From: Hoylesella marshii DSM 16973 = JCM 13450
GTDB lineage: Bacteria > Bacteroidota > Bacteroidia > Bacteroidales > Bacteroidaceae
DNA: 64,000 nt
NCBI RefSeq assembly: GCF_000146675.1
Contig: NZ_GL397214.1
Span: forward strand, 2,371,163 to 2,435,162
Reading direction: 5' to 3'
Below the pieces are notes generated by a model, which saw only the letters and a list, made by a program, of their open reading frames with translations, made no database searches and was not told the DNA's origin. Numbering within the stretch: position 1 is the first letter of the stretch; each line of letters opens with the position of its first letter. Below, piece after piece: positions 24,183-33,113 of the stretch. The translations under genes and the position numbers were made by a program.

Positions 24183-26871
24183 CGTCGAATAAATTGAGCT
24201 GACCCGTGATTTCATCCCTTATTTGTTGCTCACTTTTTCCCTTGTCGGGGTCTAAATCCTCCGTATCGGCCGTCTCTTCTGCCTTATCGGCTTGAGTTTC
24301 GTCTGTCTGCGGGGCAACTTTGAGCGGCTTCAGTTCTTCTATCTTTGCCACGTTCCATGTGGAAATGCGCTTCCCTTTGGCCTTGAATCCCTTGACGGAG
24401 ATAAACTCCTCTACATCGATTTCCAACGGGTCGCGGAACGCATCGGTACTTCCGAAGGTTACTTTGATACGTGGATAGGGTTCATCGGTCAGCAATACGG
24501 GGATGGTTTCAGGGTTATCGCCCAAATAATTCTGATGCTTTCGGGTGGCCTCCATGAGGAAACGCTTCACGTAAGGATAGCCTTGCTGGTCGGCATCGAA
24601 AAGGACGGCGCTCCAAACTTTATTCTCATCCCACTTTTCTATGCGCAGAATATTGTCTTCGTAATGGTTGTTGAGGTCGAAGTTTGTGGTATAGAACTCG
24701 CCGTTATCCAAGACAACAAGGATGGAATCGTCGTCGTTGAACTCGCCGAGCAGTCGTCCGTGTTCATCGTAGTTGAGCCGTCTCACATCGGTATCGAACC
24801 AAACCTTTCGTCCGCCCAGTGTGCTGTGTCCGTGGCTCTTCAATCCGATGCGATGGATGCTGTTCTTCGTGAGCAGATTGCCTTTGGAAGCGCGTCCTTT
24901 GATGAGAATGTTTGAGAAATCGGCTTCGAGAAACAACTTTTTCATCTTCGGCGATGGGTCGAGCGTTATCTTAATGGTTTCGGCCTCGCCGTTGGGATTG
25001 GCGGTGAAATACACTACGCGCGAGCCTTGCGTTCCCTGTGTGAGGTCGTACTCTTTATCGCGCGTCATGCTCGTGACGTTGAAGCGTTTAATGTAGTAAA
25101 AGCCTTGTTTCCCGTCGCGATAAACGGCGTTGTAGATGGTGCGTTTGTCGTTTTTCTTGAACACTTGCAGGTGGATGATGTTCTTCCCCACGAATATCTT
25201 GTCGGCGACCCTTATCACTTTGTACTTGCCGTCGCGGTAGAAGATGATAATATCGTCGATGTCCGAGCAGTTGCAGACGAACTCGTCGCGTTTCAACGCT
25301 GTGCCGATAAAGCCGTCGGCTCTGTTGATATAGAGTTTCTCGTTAGCTTCCGCCACTTTCACGGCTTCTATCGTCTCGAAGTTTTTGATTTCCGTAAGGC
25401 GCGGATGTTCGCTTCCATACTTTTCTTTGAGGTAGATGAACCAGTTGCAGGTGATTTCCACGAGGTTTTGCAGGTCTCTGTCGATGCCCGCCACTTCTTC
25501 TTTGATGCGTGCAATCAGTTCGTCGGCTTTGTCTTTATTGAACTTCAGGATGCGTTGCATCTTGATTTCCATGAGGCGGAGGATGTCTTCCTTGCGTACT
25601 TCGCGAACGAATTGGGGATAAAACGGCGTCAGCTTCTCGTCGATAAAGCTGCAAGCTGCATCCATGTCGGCGGCCTGTTCAAAGCGTCGCTCTTTGTAGA
25701 TGCGTTCTTCGATGAATATCTTTTCGAGCGACGAGAAGAAGAGCTGTTCCATCAGTTCGTTGCGACGGATTTCGAGTTCGGTCTTCATCAGGCGCATGGT
25801 TTGCCGGGCCGACTGCCTCAACACGTCGCTGACGGTGAGAAACTTGGGCTTGTTGTCTTCTATCACGCAGCAGTTGGGCGAAATGTTTATCTCGCAGTCC
25901 GTGAAAGCATAGAGGGCATCCAGCGTCTTGTCCGACGACACACCCGGGGCGAGATGCACGAGTATTTCCACATTGGCAGCCGTGAGGTCTTCCACTTTCC
26001 GCACCTTTATCTTATTTTTCTCCACGGCTTTTGTGATGGAGTCGATCAGTGTTTCCGACGTTTTGCTAAACGGTATATCCTTAATCACTAAGGTCTTGTT
26101 GTCCTGCTTCTCTATCTTGGCACGCACTTTCACCGTTCCGCCGCGCTGACCGTCGTTGTATTTACTCACGTCTATGCTGCCGCCGGTGGGGAAATCGGGA
26201 TAGACATGGAACTCCTCGCCGCGCAGACAGCTCACGGCAGCATCGCACAATTCGTTGAAATTATGAGGAAGAATTTTTGAACTCAATCCCACGGCGATGC
26301 CCTCGGCTCCCTGCGCCAACAGCAACGGAAACTTCACGGGCAGCGTGATGGGTTCTTTGTTGCGACCATCGTAGCTGAGTTGCCATTCGGTCGTCTTGGG
26401 ATTAAACACCGTTTCCAAAGCGAATTTCGACAGGCGGGCTTCTATGTATCGCGGTGCCGCAGCCGAAGAACCCGTCAAGATGTTGCCCCAATTGCCCTGC
26501 GTGTCTATCAGCAAATCCTTCTGACCCAACTGCACCAACGCGTCGCCTATGGAAGCATCGCCATGGGGATGAAACTGCATGGTATGCCCCACGATGTTTG
26601 CCACCTTGTTGTATCGACCATCGTCCATCCGTTTCATCGAGTGCAGGATGCGCCGCTGCACCGGCTTCAGTCCGTCCTCTATGTGGGGAACAGCCCGTTC
26701 GAGTATCACGTAAGAAGCATAATCAAGAAACCAATTCTGATACATGCCGCTCAGATGCTTCACAGCCGAAGCATCAAAACGGTCTACGGGCTGATAATCG
26801 GAGTGTGCCCCTTCGCTCGGCTCCTCTGTTTCCGCATTTTGCGCGTAATTGTCTTTTATCTCGTCGTCCAT
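24166..26871 (-). CDS. parC: DNA topoisomerase IV/gyrase subunit A
   Basis: 901 residues from the start MDDEIKDNYAQNAET. It is the DNA-cleaving subunit of a type II topoisomerase: the breakage-reunion domain includes HPHGDASIGDALV, GNWGNILTGSSAAAPRYIEARLS with the catalytic tyrosine, and the IPVNFLNPNAEGI-like segment VKFPLLLAQGAEGIAVG. The C-terminal propeller (about residues 520-800) lacks a clear GyrA box (QRRGGKG), which favours ParC over GyrA. The acidic tail (KAEETADTEDLDPDKGKSE) is probably flexible. No parE gene is adjacent in this window. A -7 box lies 45 bp upstream. Confidence 0.9.
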   Translation of the reverse strand: MDDEIKDNYAQNAETEEPSEGAHSDYQPVDRFDASAVKHLSGMYQNWFLDYASYVILERAVPHIEDGLKPVQRRILHSMKRMDDGRYNKVANIVGHTMQFHPHGDASIGDALVQLGQKDLLIDTQGNWGNILTGSSAAAPRYIEARLSKFALETVFNPKTTEWQLSYDGRNKEPITLPVKFPLLLAQGAEGIAVGLSSKILPHNFNELCDAAVSCLRGEEFHVYPDFPTGGSIDVSKYNDGQRGGTVKVRAKIEKQDNKTLVIKDIPFSKTSETLIDSITKAVEKNKIKVRKVEDLTAANVEILVHLAPGVSSDKTLDALYAFTDCEINISPNCCVIEDNKPKFLTVSDVLRQSARQTMRLMKTELEIRRNELMEQLFFSSLEKIFIEERIYKERRFEQAADMDAACSFIDEKLTPFYPQFVREVRKEDILRLMEIKMQRILKFNKDKADELIARIKEEVAGIDRDLQNLVEITCNWFIYLKEKYGSEHPRLTEIKNFETIEAVKVAEANEKLYINRADGFIGTALKRDEFVCNCSDIDDIIIFYRDGKYKVIRVADKIFVGKNIIHLQVFKKNDKRTIYNAVYRDGKQGFYYIKRFNVTSMTRDKEYDLTQGTQGSRVVYFTANPNGEAETIKITLDPSPKMKKLFLEADFSNILIKGRASKGNLLTKNSIHRIGLKSHGHSTLGGRKVWFDTDVRRLNYDEHGRLLGEFNDDDSILVVLDNGEFYTTNFDLNNHYEDNILRIEKWDENKVWSAVLFDADQQGYPYVKRFLMEATRKHQNYLGDNPETIPVLLTDEPYPRIKVTFGSTDAFRDPLEIDVEEFISVKGFKAKGKRISTWNVAKIEELKPLKVAPQTDETQADKAEETADTEDLDPDKGKSEQQIRDEITGQLNLFDDETDA

Positions 26872-26916
26872 CGTTAAAAAAATGTTTTTGCTCCCTCCAT
26901 CGGGGAATGAGCCGTG

Positions 26917-26924
26917 CAAAAATA
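26917..26924 (-). promoter_or_regulatory. -7 promoter box for parC
   Basis: Minus-strand TATTTTTG fits TAnnTTTG, 45 bp upstream of the parC ATG. The 41-bp repeat array lies about 90 bp further upstream. Confidence 0.55.
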
Positions 26925-27014
26925 CAAAAATAATTTCATTTCCTACGCATGAAATCACCCCCGAAGCGTTTCACCCCCTAAATGCCCGAGCGCAGAGCGG
27001 TCAGAATGTGAAAA

Positions 27015-27245
27015 CTGCCATCATCCACGGCGGATGGCAGAAAATAACTCAAAAACTGCCATCATCCACGGAAGATGGCAGAAAATAACCAAAAAACTGC
27101 CATCGTCCACGGAGGATGGCAGAAAATAACCAAAAAACTGCCATCGTCCACAGAGGATGGCAGAAAATAACCAAAAAACTGCCATCATCCACGGTGGATG
27201 GCAGAAAATAACCAAAAAACTGCCATCATCCACGGTGGATGGCAG
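27015..27245. repeat. 41-bp tandem array with palindromic units, six units
   Basis: Six units start at 27015, 27056, 27097, 27138, 27179 and 27220, an exact 41-bp period. Each is a 26-bp imperfect palindrome with invariant arms CTGCCATC / GATGGCAG, then a spacer AAAATAACCAAAAAA. Variation is confined to the centre (ATCCACGGCG, GTCCACAGAG and similar). It sits between divergent promoters of parC and the HTH gene. A period not divisible by three rules out a coding repeat. Confidence 0.92.
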
Positions 27246-27263
27246 AAAAAATCTTCAAAAACT

Positions 27264-27294
27264 TTTGTAGATTGCTCAATTATGAATAATTTTG
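27264..27294 (+). promoter_or_regulatory. Bacteroidota promoter (TTTG-N19-TAATTTTG) for the HTH gene
   Basis: A -33 TTTG (27264-27267) and -7 TAATTTTG (27287-27294) are separated by exactly 19 bp, a full match to the Bacteroidota consensus. It lies 19 bp after the 41-bp array and 82 bp before the 27377 start. Confidence 0.75.
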
Positions 27295-27376
27295 GGCATG
27301 CAAACCCGAAAATCTTGCGAAACAGACATTTTCAGATACCGAGAAACGAAAAATCACCATCAAAAAACAATTGAAT

Positions 27377-27862
27377 ATGGCCAAAAACAGTAAAACCAGC
27401 AAGCCCGAACCGCAATACAGCTTCGACGACCTTTATTTTACGCCGTTCAGCGAGCAGCGCAAGTTCGATGAAGAGGGCAACATCTATTACGTCCCCATTG
27501 AAAGGAATACCCATCCCACCGGCATCAGAGCATTCGACAATTATTTCAACCGCCTCAATGAGGGGCACTACAACATCTGGTGGCATTGCAACGAAGAGGG
27601 TATCTCGGAGTGCGACTTCTACGCCATGTGTCGTGTGCTCACGGGTATGCAATTCATTGAATTCAAACAGAAATGGGTGGAACACAATGTGCTGGAGTTG
27701 TTGCGCTACACCGACCTCTCGCTCGAAGAAGTGACAGACCGCAGCGGCGCAGGATCGATTCGCAACATGCATCGCGCCTGTAAACGGGCATCGCGCGTCT
27801 CGCCCCACTTTTACCGTCGCCGGTTCTGCGACGAAGACGATGTGGGGAAATTCCGGCTGTAA
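27377..27862 (+). CDS. Small helix-turn-helix protein (AraC-like)
   Basis: 161 residues. The ATG at 27377 (MAKNSKTSK) is chosen over a TTG six bases earlier. There are no transmembrane segments or signal peptide. The N-terminal two thirds (YSFDDLYFTPFSEQRKFDEEGNIYYV, INYFNRLNEGHYNIWWHCNEEG-like) is not recognised. Residues about 95-150 (FIEFKQKWVEHNVLELLRYTDLSLEEVTDRSGAGSIRNMHRACKRA, RVSPHFYRRRF) look like the two helix-turn-helices of an AraC-type DNA-binding domain. It is probably a transcription factor with an unknown sensory part; what it regulates is not evident. Confidence 0.7.
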   Translation: MAKNSKTSKPEPQYSFDDLYFTPFSEQRKFDEEGNIYYVPIERNTHPTGIRAFDNYFNRLNEGHYNIWWHCNEEGISECDFYAMCRVLTGMQFIEFKQKWVEHNVLELLRYTDLSLEEVTDRSGAGSIRNMHRACKRASRVSPHFYRRRFCDEDDVGKFRL

Positions 27863-27912
27863 AAGAACGCGAATGCACGAATCGCACTATCAAGTAAATG
27901 AATAATTTTTCG

Positions 27913-27920
27913 TAAGTTTG
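27913..27920 (+). promoter_or_regulatory. -7 promoter box for the SpoIID-fusion/ampG operon
   Basis: TAAGTTTG fits TAnnTTTG and lies 25 bp before the ATG at 27946. Confidence 0.55.
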
Positions 27921-27945
27921 CACGCGAATAACCGAAACCCTTCAC

Positions 27946-30900
27946 ATGAGAGAGAAAATAGATTTCTTCCTGCCCTGCACCGACCTCGCAGCAGCAACCG
28001 AATTGATAAAGACGCTGCGCGAAAGCCTCGTCATACGCCGCATCCATCTGATGGCGACAGCCGATTTCACCCTAACACACAGCCTGCCCGATGGATGCAC
28101 ATGGCTCCCGACCGACAGCTTGCAAGCCTCCGCCACCGTGGAACGCATCGCCCGACACGCCGAAGCCGACTACACGATGCTTTGCACAAAAGCATCGCCC
28201 GTCGCGTTGGGACTGCACGCCCTCGAGCGATTCCTCCTTACGGCCGAAGACACCCATGCAGCCATGATCTATGCCGACCGCCTTTCGGTGGAAAACGGCA
28301 AAACCGTGCGCCATCCCGTCATCGATTATCAAACAGGAAGTCTGCGCGACGACTTCGACTTCGGGTCGCTCCTGCTCATCAACACGCAGCTCCTCCACCG
28401 CTACGCCTCGCAACCCTCAATGCCAAGCTACGCCTACGCCGGACTGTACGACCTGCGATTGTATCTCAGCCGGCAAGGCACCCTGTTTCATCTCAACGAA
28501 TTTCTCTATACCGAAGAAGAGACCGACACCCGCCAAAGCGGCGAGAAACAATTCGATTACGTCAACCCACGCAATCGCGAAGTGCAGGTCGAGATGGAAC
28601 AGGCAGCAACAAACCATCTGCAAGAACTCGGCGCACTCGTGGATACCGACACTTACACAGAACCCGATTTCGCAGAGCAGGAGTTCCCCGTGGAGGCCTC
28701 CGTCGTCATACCCGTTTACAACAGAGAGAAAACCATCTGCGATGCCGTCGGCTCGGCGTTGGCACAGAAGACCTCGTTTGCTTACAACGTCATCGTCGTA
28801 GACAACCATTCCACAGACCGAACCACCGCCCTTCTACAAGCCTATACCGACCCCCGGCTGGTGCATATCATTCCTTCACGCACCGACTTGGGCATCGGCG
28901 GATGCTGGAACACAGCCCTCGACGACAAGCGATGCGGCCGCTTTGCCGTACAGCTCGATAGCGACGACCTCTACTCCTCCGAACAAACGCTGCAAACCAT
29001 CGTAGAAGCATTTCGCAAACAACATGCCGCCATGATTGTCGGAGCTTACCGCATGTGCGACTTCCACTTACAGACACTTCCCCCCGGGCTCATCGACCAT
29101 CGCGAATGGACAGACGATAACGGCTGCAACAATGCACTCCGCATCAATGGCCTGGGAGCCCCAAGAGCATTCTTCACACCGCTGGCACGCCAAATACGTT
29201 TCCCAAACACGTCTTATGGCGAAGATTACGCCATGGGACTGGCTTTCTCCCGCCGCTTCAGAATCGGTCGGATATACGACGAACTCTATCTCTGTCGGCG
29301 ATGGGGAGGAAACAGCGATGCGGCACTCTCGGTCGAGAAAGTAAACGCAAACAACCTATATAAAGACCGGCTACGCACCATCGAGATAGCCGCACGCCGA
29401 CAAATGAACGAAGGAAAGGCAGACCTGCTGCGCGAAACACCCTTACAACGATTCTTCGACCGCCAGCTTTCAACATGGGAAGAAGCACGCCTGCGCTATA
29501 AAGATTTGCAAAACGTACAGACAAAAGAGTGCACCGTGGGGCAGCTGACAATCCGCGTGCAGCACAATCCCGCACGTATGGTTTCAACGGGAGCAGCTAT
29601 CGACACCGAGAGTCTTCGCCGTCGCCCTTGTTTCCTCTGTGCAGAGAATCGCCCCGAACAGCAAATCGTCAAGATATTCGACCGCCATTTCGATTTTCTG
29701 GTGAATCCTTTCCCCATCCTACCGGTACATTTCACCGTAGCCGGACATCACCACGAACCGCAACATATCTTAGGAAACTACGAAGAAATACATGCTATCT
29801 TGGGCGCACACGCCGAGCTAACGGTGTTTTACAACGGCCCTTTGTGCGGCGCATCAGCACCCGACCACGTGCATCTTCAGGCCGTCGCAGGCGATGTCCT
29901 GCCGCTTCAAAGTGCGTGGCAGCGGTTGAGTCGCAATCTGCAAACCGTGTTCTCTCGGAATGAAAACGAACAAATAGCCCTGATAACAGACTACCCTTGT
30001 CCGGCATTTGCTATCAGAAGTCGCTGCAAAGAGAGTGATTCTGCACTGTTCAAAAGACTCTACAACGCCATGGAAAAGCAAGACGAGGCCATTGAGCCGA
30101 GCATGAATATCGTGAGCTGGCGCAACGGCGAGGAGTTTATCTCTGTGGTCTTCCCCCGCGGGAAACATCGTCCGGCCTGCTACTACGAAGAGACGGGTGC
30201 GCAATTGCTGGTCAGTCCGGGGGCGTTGGATATGGCCGGCCTCATCATTACGCCGCGTCAAGAGGACTTCGAGCATATCTCGGACGACGACATCGCCCGC
30301 ATCTTACGCGAGGTCAGCATCACGCCCGAGGAAGCAGAGCAGCTCACGAAACGGCTGAAAACCAGCATTCCCGTTCTGAAAACCTTCCCCCGCGAACCCG
30401 AAGTGAGCGTTGGCATCATGAGCGGAGAACAGCTGCATTTCCTTTTAAACAAACCTTATACGGCAAAAGGAGAGAGCGTGGAAGGAGAGCAGACGGTGGC
30501 ATTGGCCGACGGAGCAATACTTTGGAACGGACAGACGTATAAGGAACTCACCTTCTCACCCCTGTCAACAGACGCTTCTTTCTCGCTCTCCGATGTCACG
30601 ATAGGTGTGCATTTCCATTGGGAACGCAAGGAAACGCAGGTTTTTCAAGGGACATTGAAACTCGTGGTCGAAGCCGATAACATCGTTGCCATCAACCTCC
30701 TGCCCGTAGAACGCTATCTGACGAGCGTTATCTCCAGCGAAATGAGTGCCACGAGTTCTTTGGAATTGCTGAAAGCCCACGCTGTGATTTCGCGCAGTTG
30801 GCTGCTCGCCCAAATGGAGAAACGCAGGCTGGCGGGGAAAGAAAGTGCTGCTTTCTTTTCGTTCATAAAGAGCGATGACGAATGGATACGCTGGTACGAC

Positions 30901-31701
30901 CGCGAAGACCACAGCATTTTCGACGTCTGCGCAGATGACCATTGCCAACGATACCAAGGCATCACCAAGACAACGGATAAGCGTGTGGCACAAGCCGTCA
31001 AAGACACAAAGGGAGAAATCCTTGCCTACAACGGCGAGATATGCGATGCACGTTTCAGCAAATGCTGCGGAGGCGTGACCGAGGAGTTCGACTGTTGCTG
31101 GGAAGACAAGCAGGTTCCGTATCTCATTGCCTTGCGAGATAATCCCGACGGACTACTGCCCGACCTCACAAAAGAAGAACAGGCAGAGGCGTGGATACGA
31201 ACTCCGGAACCGGCATATTGCCATACGACCGACCCGAAAATACTCTCTCAAGTACTCAATGATTACGACCAAGAGACACATGACTTTTATCGGTGGCGCG
31301 TGGAAATGAGCCAAGAACGCATGGCTGCTCTCATCTCAAAAAATACCGGCATAGATTTCGGTCTGATACAAGACCTTATACCTGTAGAGAGAGGTAAGAG
31401 CGGACGTATTAAAAAGTTGTGCATTGTGGGAGAGAAAAAGACTTTTACCATTGGAAAAGAACTCGAAATACGGCGCGTTCTCAGCGAGACACATCTTTAC
31501 AGTTCGGCCTTCGTGGTGAAAAAAAACAACCTCTCGCCCGATGGCACACCGGCTTCTTTCACACTGATAGGTGCCGGTTGGGGACATGGAGTTGGTCTCT
31601 GTCAAATCGGAGCAGCTGTGATGGGCGCACAAGGACATAGTTATGACGATATTCTTCTGCACTATTACCGTGGCGCAGAGATAAAAAAAGCCTATAGATA
31701 A
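27946..31701 (+). CDS. Three-part fusion: glycosyltransferase GT2 / DUF4922 / SpoIID-LytB
   Basis: 1251 residues without a signal peptide. Residues 1-230 are a degenerate glycosyltransferase-like segment. Residues about 248-480 form a GT2 GT-A fold with ASVVIPVYNREKTI, VDNHSTD and the DxD-type LDSDD at about 335. Residues about 550-800 match DUF4922, a HIT/GalT-like nucleotidyltransferase-type fold, with CFLC at 557 and DHVHLQA near 640. Residues about 870-1250 are SpoIID/LytB: LPVERYLTSVISSEMS near 920, the Cys pair CCGGV, and GWGHGVGLCQIGA near 1211. SpoIID proteins are lytic enzymes that act on denuded glycan strands. The stop overlaps the AmpG start by one base, so the two work together, probably in peptidoglycan turnover. 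Confidence 0.85.
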   Translation: MREKIDFFLPCTDLAAATELIKTLRESLVIRRIHLMATADFTLTHSLPDGCTWLPTDSLQASATVERIARHAEADYTMLCTKASPVALGLHALERFLLTAEDTHAAMIYADRLSVENGKTVRHPVIDYQTGSLRDDFDFGSLLLINTQLLHRYASQPSMPSYAYAGLYDLRLYLSRQGTLFHLNEFLYTEEETDTRQSGEKQFDYVNPRNREVQVEMEQAATNHLQELGALVDTDTYTEPDFAEQEFPVEASVVIPVYNREKTICDAVGSALAQKTSFAYNVIVVDNHSTDRTTALLQAYTDPRLVHIIPSRTDLGIGGCWNTALDDKRCGRFAVQLDSDDLYSSEQTLQTIVEAFRKQHAAMIVGAYRMCDFHLQTLPPGLIDHREWTDDNGCNNALRINGLGAPRAFFTPLARQIRFPNTSYGEDYAMGLAFSRRFRIGRIYDELYLCRRWGGNSDAALSVEKVNANNLYKDRLRTIEIAARRQMNEGKADLLRETPLQRFFDRQLSTWEEARLRYKDLQNVQTKECTVGQLTIRVQHNPARMVSTGAAIDTESLRRRPCFLCAENRPEQQIVKIFDRHFDFLVNPFPILPVHFTVAGHHHEPQHILGNYEEIHAILGAHAELTVFYNGPLCGASAPDHVHLQAVAGDVLPLQSAWQRLSRNLQTVFSRNENEQIALITDYPCPAFAIRSRCKESDSALFKRLYNAMEKQDEAIEPSMNIVSWRNGEEFISVVFPRGKHRPACYYEETGAQLLVSPGALDMAGLIITPRQEDFEHISDDDIARILREVSITPEEAEQLTKRLKTSIPVLKTFPREPEVSVGIMSGEQLHFLLNKPYTAKGESVEGEQTVALADGAILWNGQTYKELTFSPLSTDASFSLSDVTIGVHFHWERKETQVFQGTLKLVVEADNIVAINLLPVERYLTSVISSEMSATSSLELLKAHAVISRSWLLAQMEKRRLAGKESAAFFSFIKSDDEWIRWYDREDHSIFDVCADDHCQRYQGITKTTDKRVAQAVKDTKGEILAYNGEICDARFSKCCGGVTEEFDCCWEDKQVPYLIALRDNPDGLLPDLTKEEQAEAWIRTPEPAYCHTTDPKILSQVLNDYDQETHDFYRWRVEMSQERMAALISKNTGIDFGLIQDLIPVERGKSGRIKKLCIVGEKKTFTIGKELEIRRVLSETHLYSSAFVVKKNNLSPDGTPASFTLIGAGWGHGVGLCQIGAAVMGAQGHSYDDILLHYYRGAEIKKAYR

Positions 31702-33005
31702 TGAAGAAATCCAACCCTTGGAGCTGGGTTCCATCCCTCTATTTCGCAGAGGGATTGCCCTACGTAGCTGTGATGACAATCTCGCTTGTACTGTATAAAC
31801 AAATGGGATTGAGCAACTCCGAAATCACATTTTATACCTCATGGCTGTATCTGCCTTGGTTTATCAAACCGTTGTGGAGCCCCTTTGTAGACATCATAAA
31901 AACCAAACGGTGGTGGATTACCTCAATGGAAGTACTCATAGGAGCCGCTTTCGGAGGAATCGCCTTTACCATTCCGACCCACTTTTGGCTACAAGGCACA
32001 TTGTTCTTCTTTTGGGTGATGGCCTTTGCAAGTGCCACCCATGACATTGCGGCCGATGGATTCTATATGTTAGGACTCAGCCAACATAAGCAAGCATGGT
32101 TCGTTGGCATCCGTTCCACTTTCTATCGATTAGCTACCATCTTTGGTCAGGGCGTGTTGGTCATGATTGCCGGTAATTTGCAAGTTATCTATCGCGACAA
32201 CATTGCTTTCTCTTGGAGCCTCATGTTCTATGGAGTTGCGGCGTTGTTTATCGGTCTTTGGCTGTGGCATTGGTACAGTCTGCCTACTCCAAAAGAGGAT
32301 GGAGAGACAAAAAGGAGAGAACGGGGCGACGTATGGGAAGATTTTCTACAGACTATCGTCACCTTTTTCCGCAAACCACAAGTAGTTGCAGGCATCTTGT
32401 TCATGCTCTTTTACCGTATGCCCGAAGGATTATTAGCCAAGATTTCAGCCCTTTTCCTCATCGATTCCATACATAATGGCGGATTGGGGCTGTCACCCCA
32501 AGAATACGGACTTGTGCAGGGAACAGTCGGGGTAATCGGTCTGACGTTAGGAGGAATACTCGGCGGTATCGTAACAGGTAAACACGGGCTGAAACATTGG
32601 CTATGGCCGATGGTCTGCGCCATTACCTTGCCCGACATCGTTTACGTGTATCTGAGTTATGAAATGCCGTCGAATCTTTTGATTATCAATGCTTGCGTCT
32701 TTATAGAACAATTCGGCTATGGGTTCGGATTTACCGCTTACATGCTTTATCTCATCTATTACAGCCGCGGAAAATTCAACACAAGCCACTACTCTCTTTG
32801 CACAGCATTCATGGCACTCTCAATGATGATACCCGGAATCTATGCAGGCGATTTGCAGGAACTCGTAGGCTACAGGTGGTTCTTCTTAATCGTGATGGTT
32901 TGCTGTAGCGTCACTTTCATCGTGACTTACTTCCTTCGCATAGACCCGGAGTTTGGGAAGAAGCAACCCGAACTGAGTCTTGAGGAGGAAGAAGACAGGC
33001 TCTGA
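31701..33005 (+). CDS. ampG: AmpG-like permease (MFS), peptidoglycan fragment importer
   Basis: 434 residues with about 12 hydrophobic segments (for example GTLFFFWVMAFASATHDIAADGF, VGVIGLTLGGILGG and SLCTAFMALSMMIPGIYAG). The start WSWVPSLYFAEGLPYVAVM and the ATHDIAADGFYMLGL motif are typical of AmpG/PAT-type transporters, which import anhydro-muropeptides or GlcNAc-anhMurNAc. The start ATG overlaps the stop of the SpoIID fusion (TAATG). In relatives such as Tannerella, SpoIID/LytB and AmpG genes lie in muropeptide-recycling clusters; here no murQ or murK follows. Transport substrate is inferred. Confidence 0.85.
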   Translation: MKKSNPWSWVPSLYFAEGLPYVAVMTISLVLYKQMGLSNSEITFYTSWLYLPWFIKPLWSPFVDIIKTKRWWITSMEVLIGAAFGGIAFTIPTHFWLQGTLFFFWVMAFASATHDIAADGFYMLGLSQHKQAWFVGIRSTFYRLATIFGQGVLVMIAGNLQVIYRDNIAFSWSLMFYGVAALFIGLWLWHWYSLPTPKEDGETKRRERGDVWEDFLQTIVTFFRKPQVVAGILFMLFYRMPEGLLAKISALFLIDSIHNGGLGLSPQEYGLVQGTVGVIGLTLGGILGGIVTGKHGLKHWLWPMVCAITLPDIVYVYLSYEMPSNLLIINACVFIEQFGYGFGFTAYMLYLIYYSRGKFNTSHYSLCTAFMALSMMIPGIYAGDLQELVGYRWFFLIVMVCCSVTFIVTYFLRIDPEFGKKQPELSLEEEEDRL

Positions 33006-33076
33006 GTCCATCGCACGCATACGGTTAAAAAACATAAAATAAGCAACATATACAATGTTGTATGAACTTTTTTCCC

Positions 33077-33084
33077 TACTTTTG
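33077..33084 (+). promoter_or_regulatory. -7 promoter box for the NIF3 gene
   Basis: TACTTTTG fits TAnnTTTG, 29 bp before the GTG start at 33114. Confidence 0.55.
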
Positions 33085-33113
33085 CACACCAAAGTATATA
33101 AGAGCTGAAAAGC

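Noticed and set aside
25027..26091. Plus-strand open frame of 354 codons
   Set aside because: Antisense to parC; composition reflects the opposite strand.
27021..27233. Minus-strand 70-codon open frame with internal repeats
   Set aside because: It runs through the 41-bp array; the period is not a multiple of three and the frame shifts meaning every unit. Not a gene.
27918..28961. Plus-strand frame rich in Arg/His
   Set aside because: Out-of-frame shadow of the GT2/SpoIID fusion; no domain and atypical composition.
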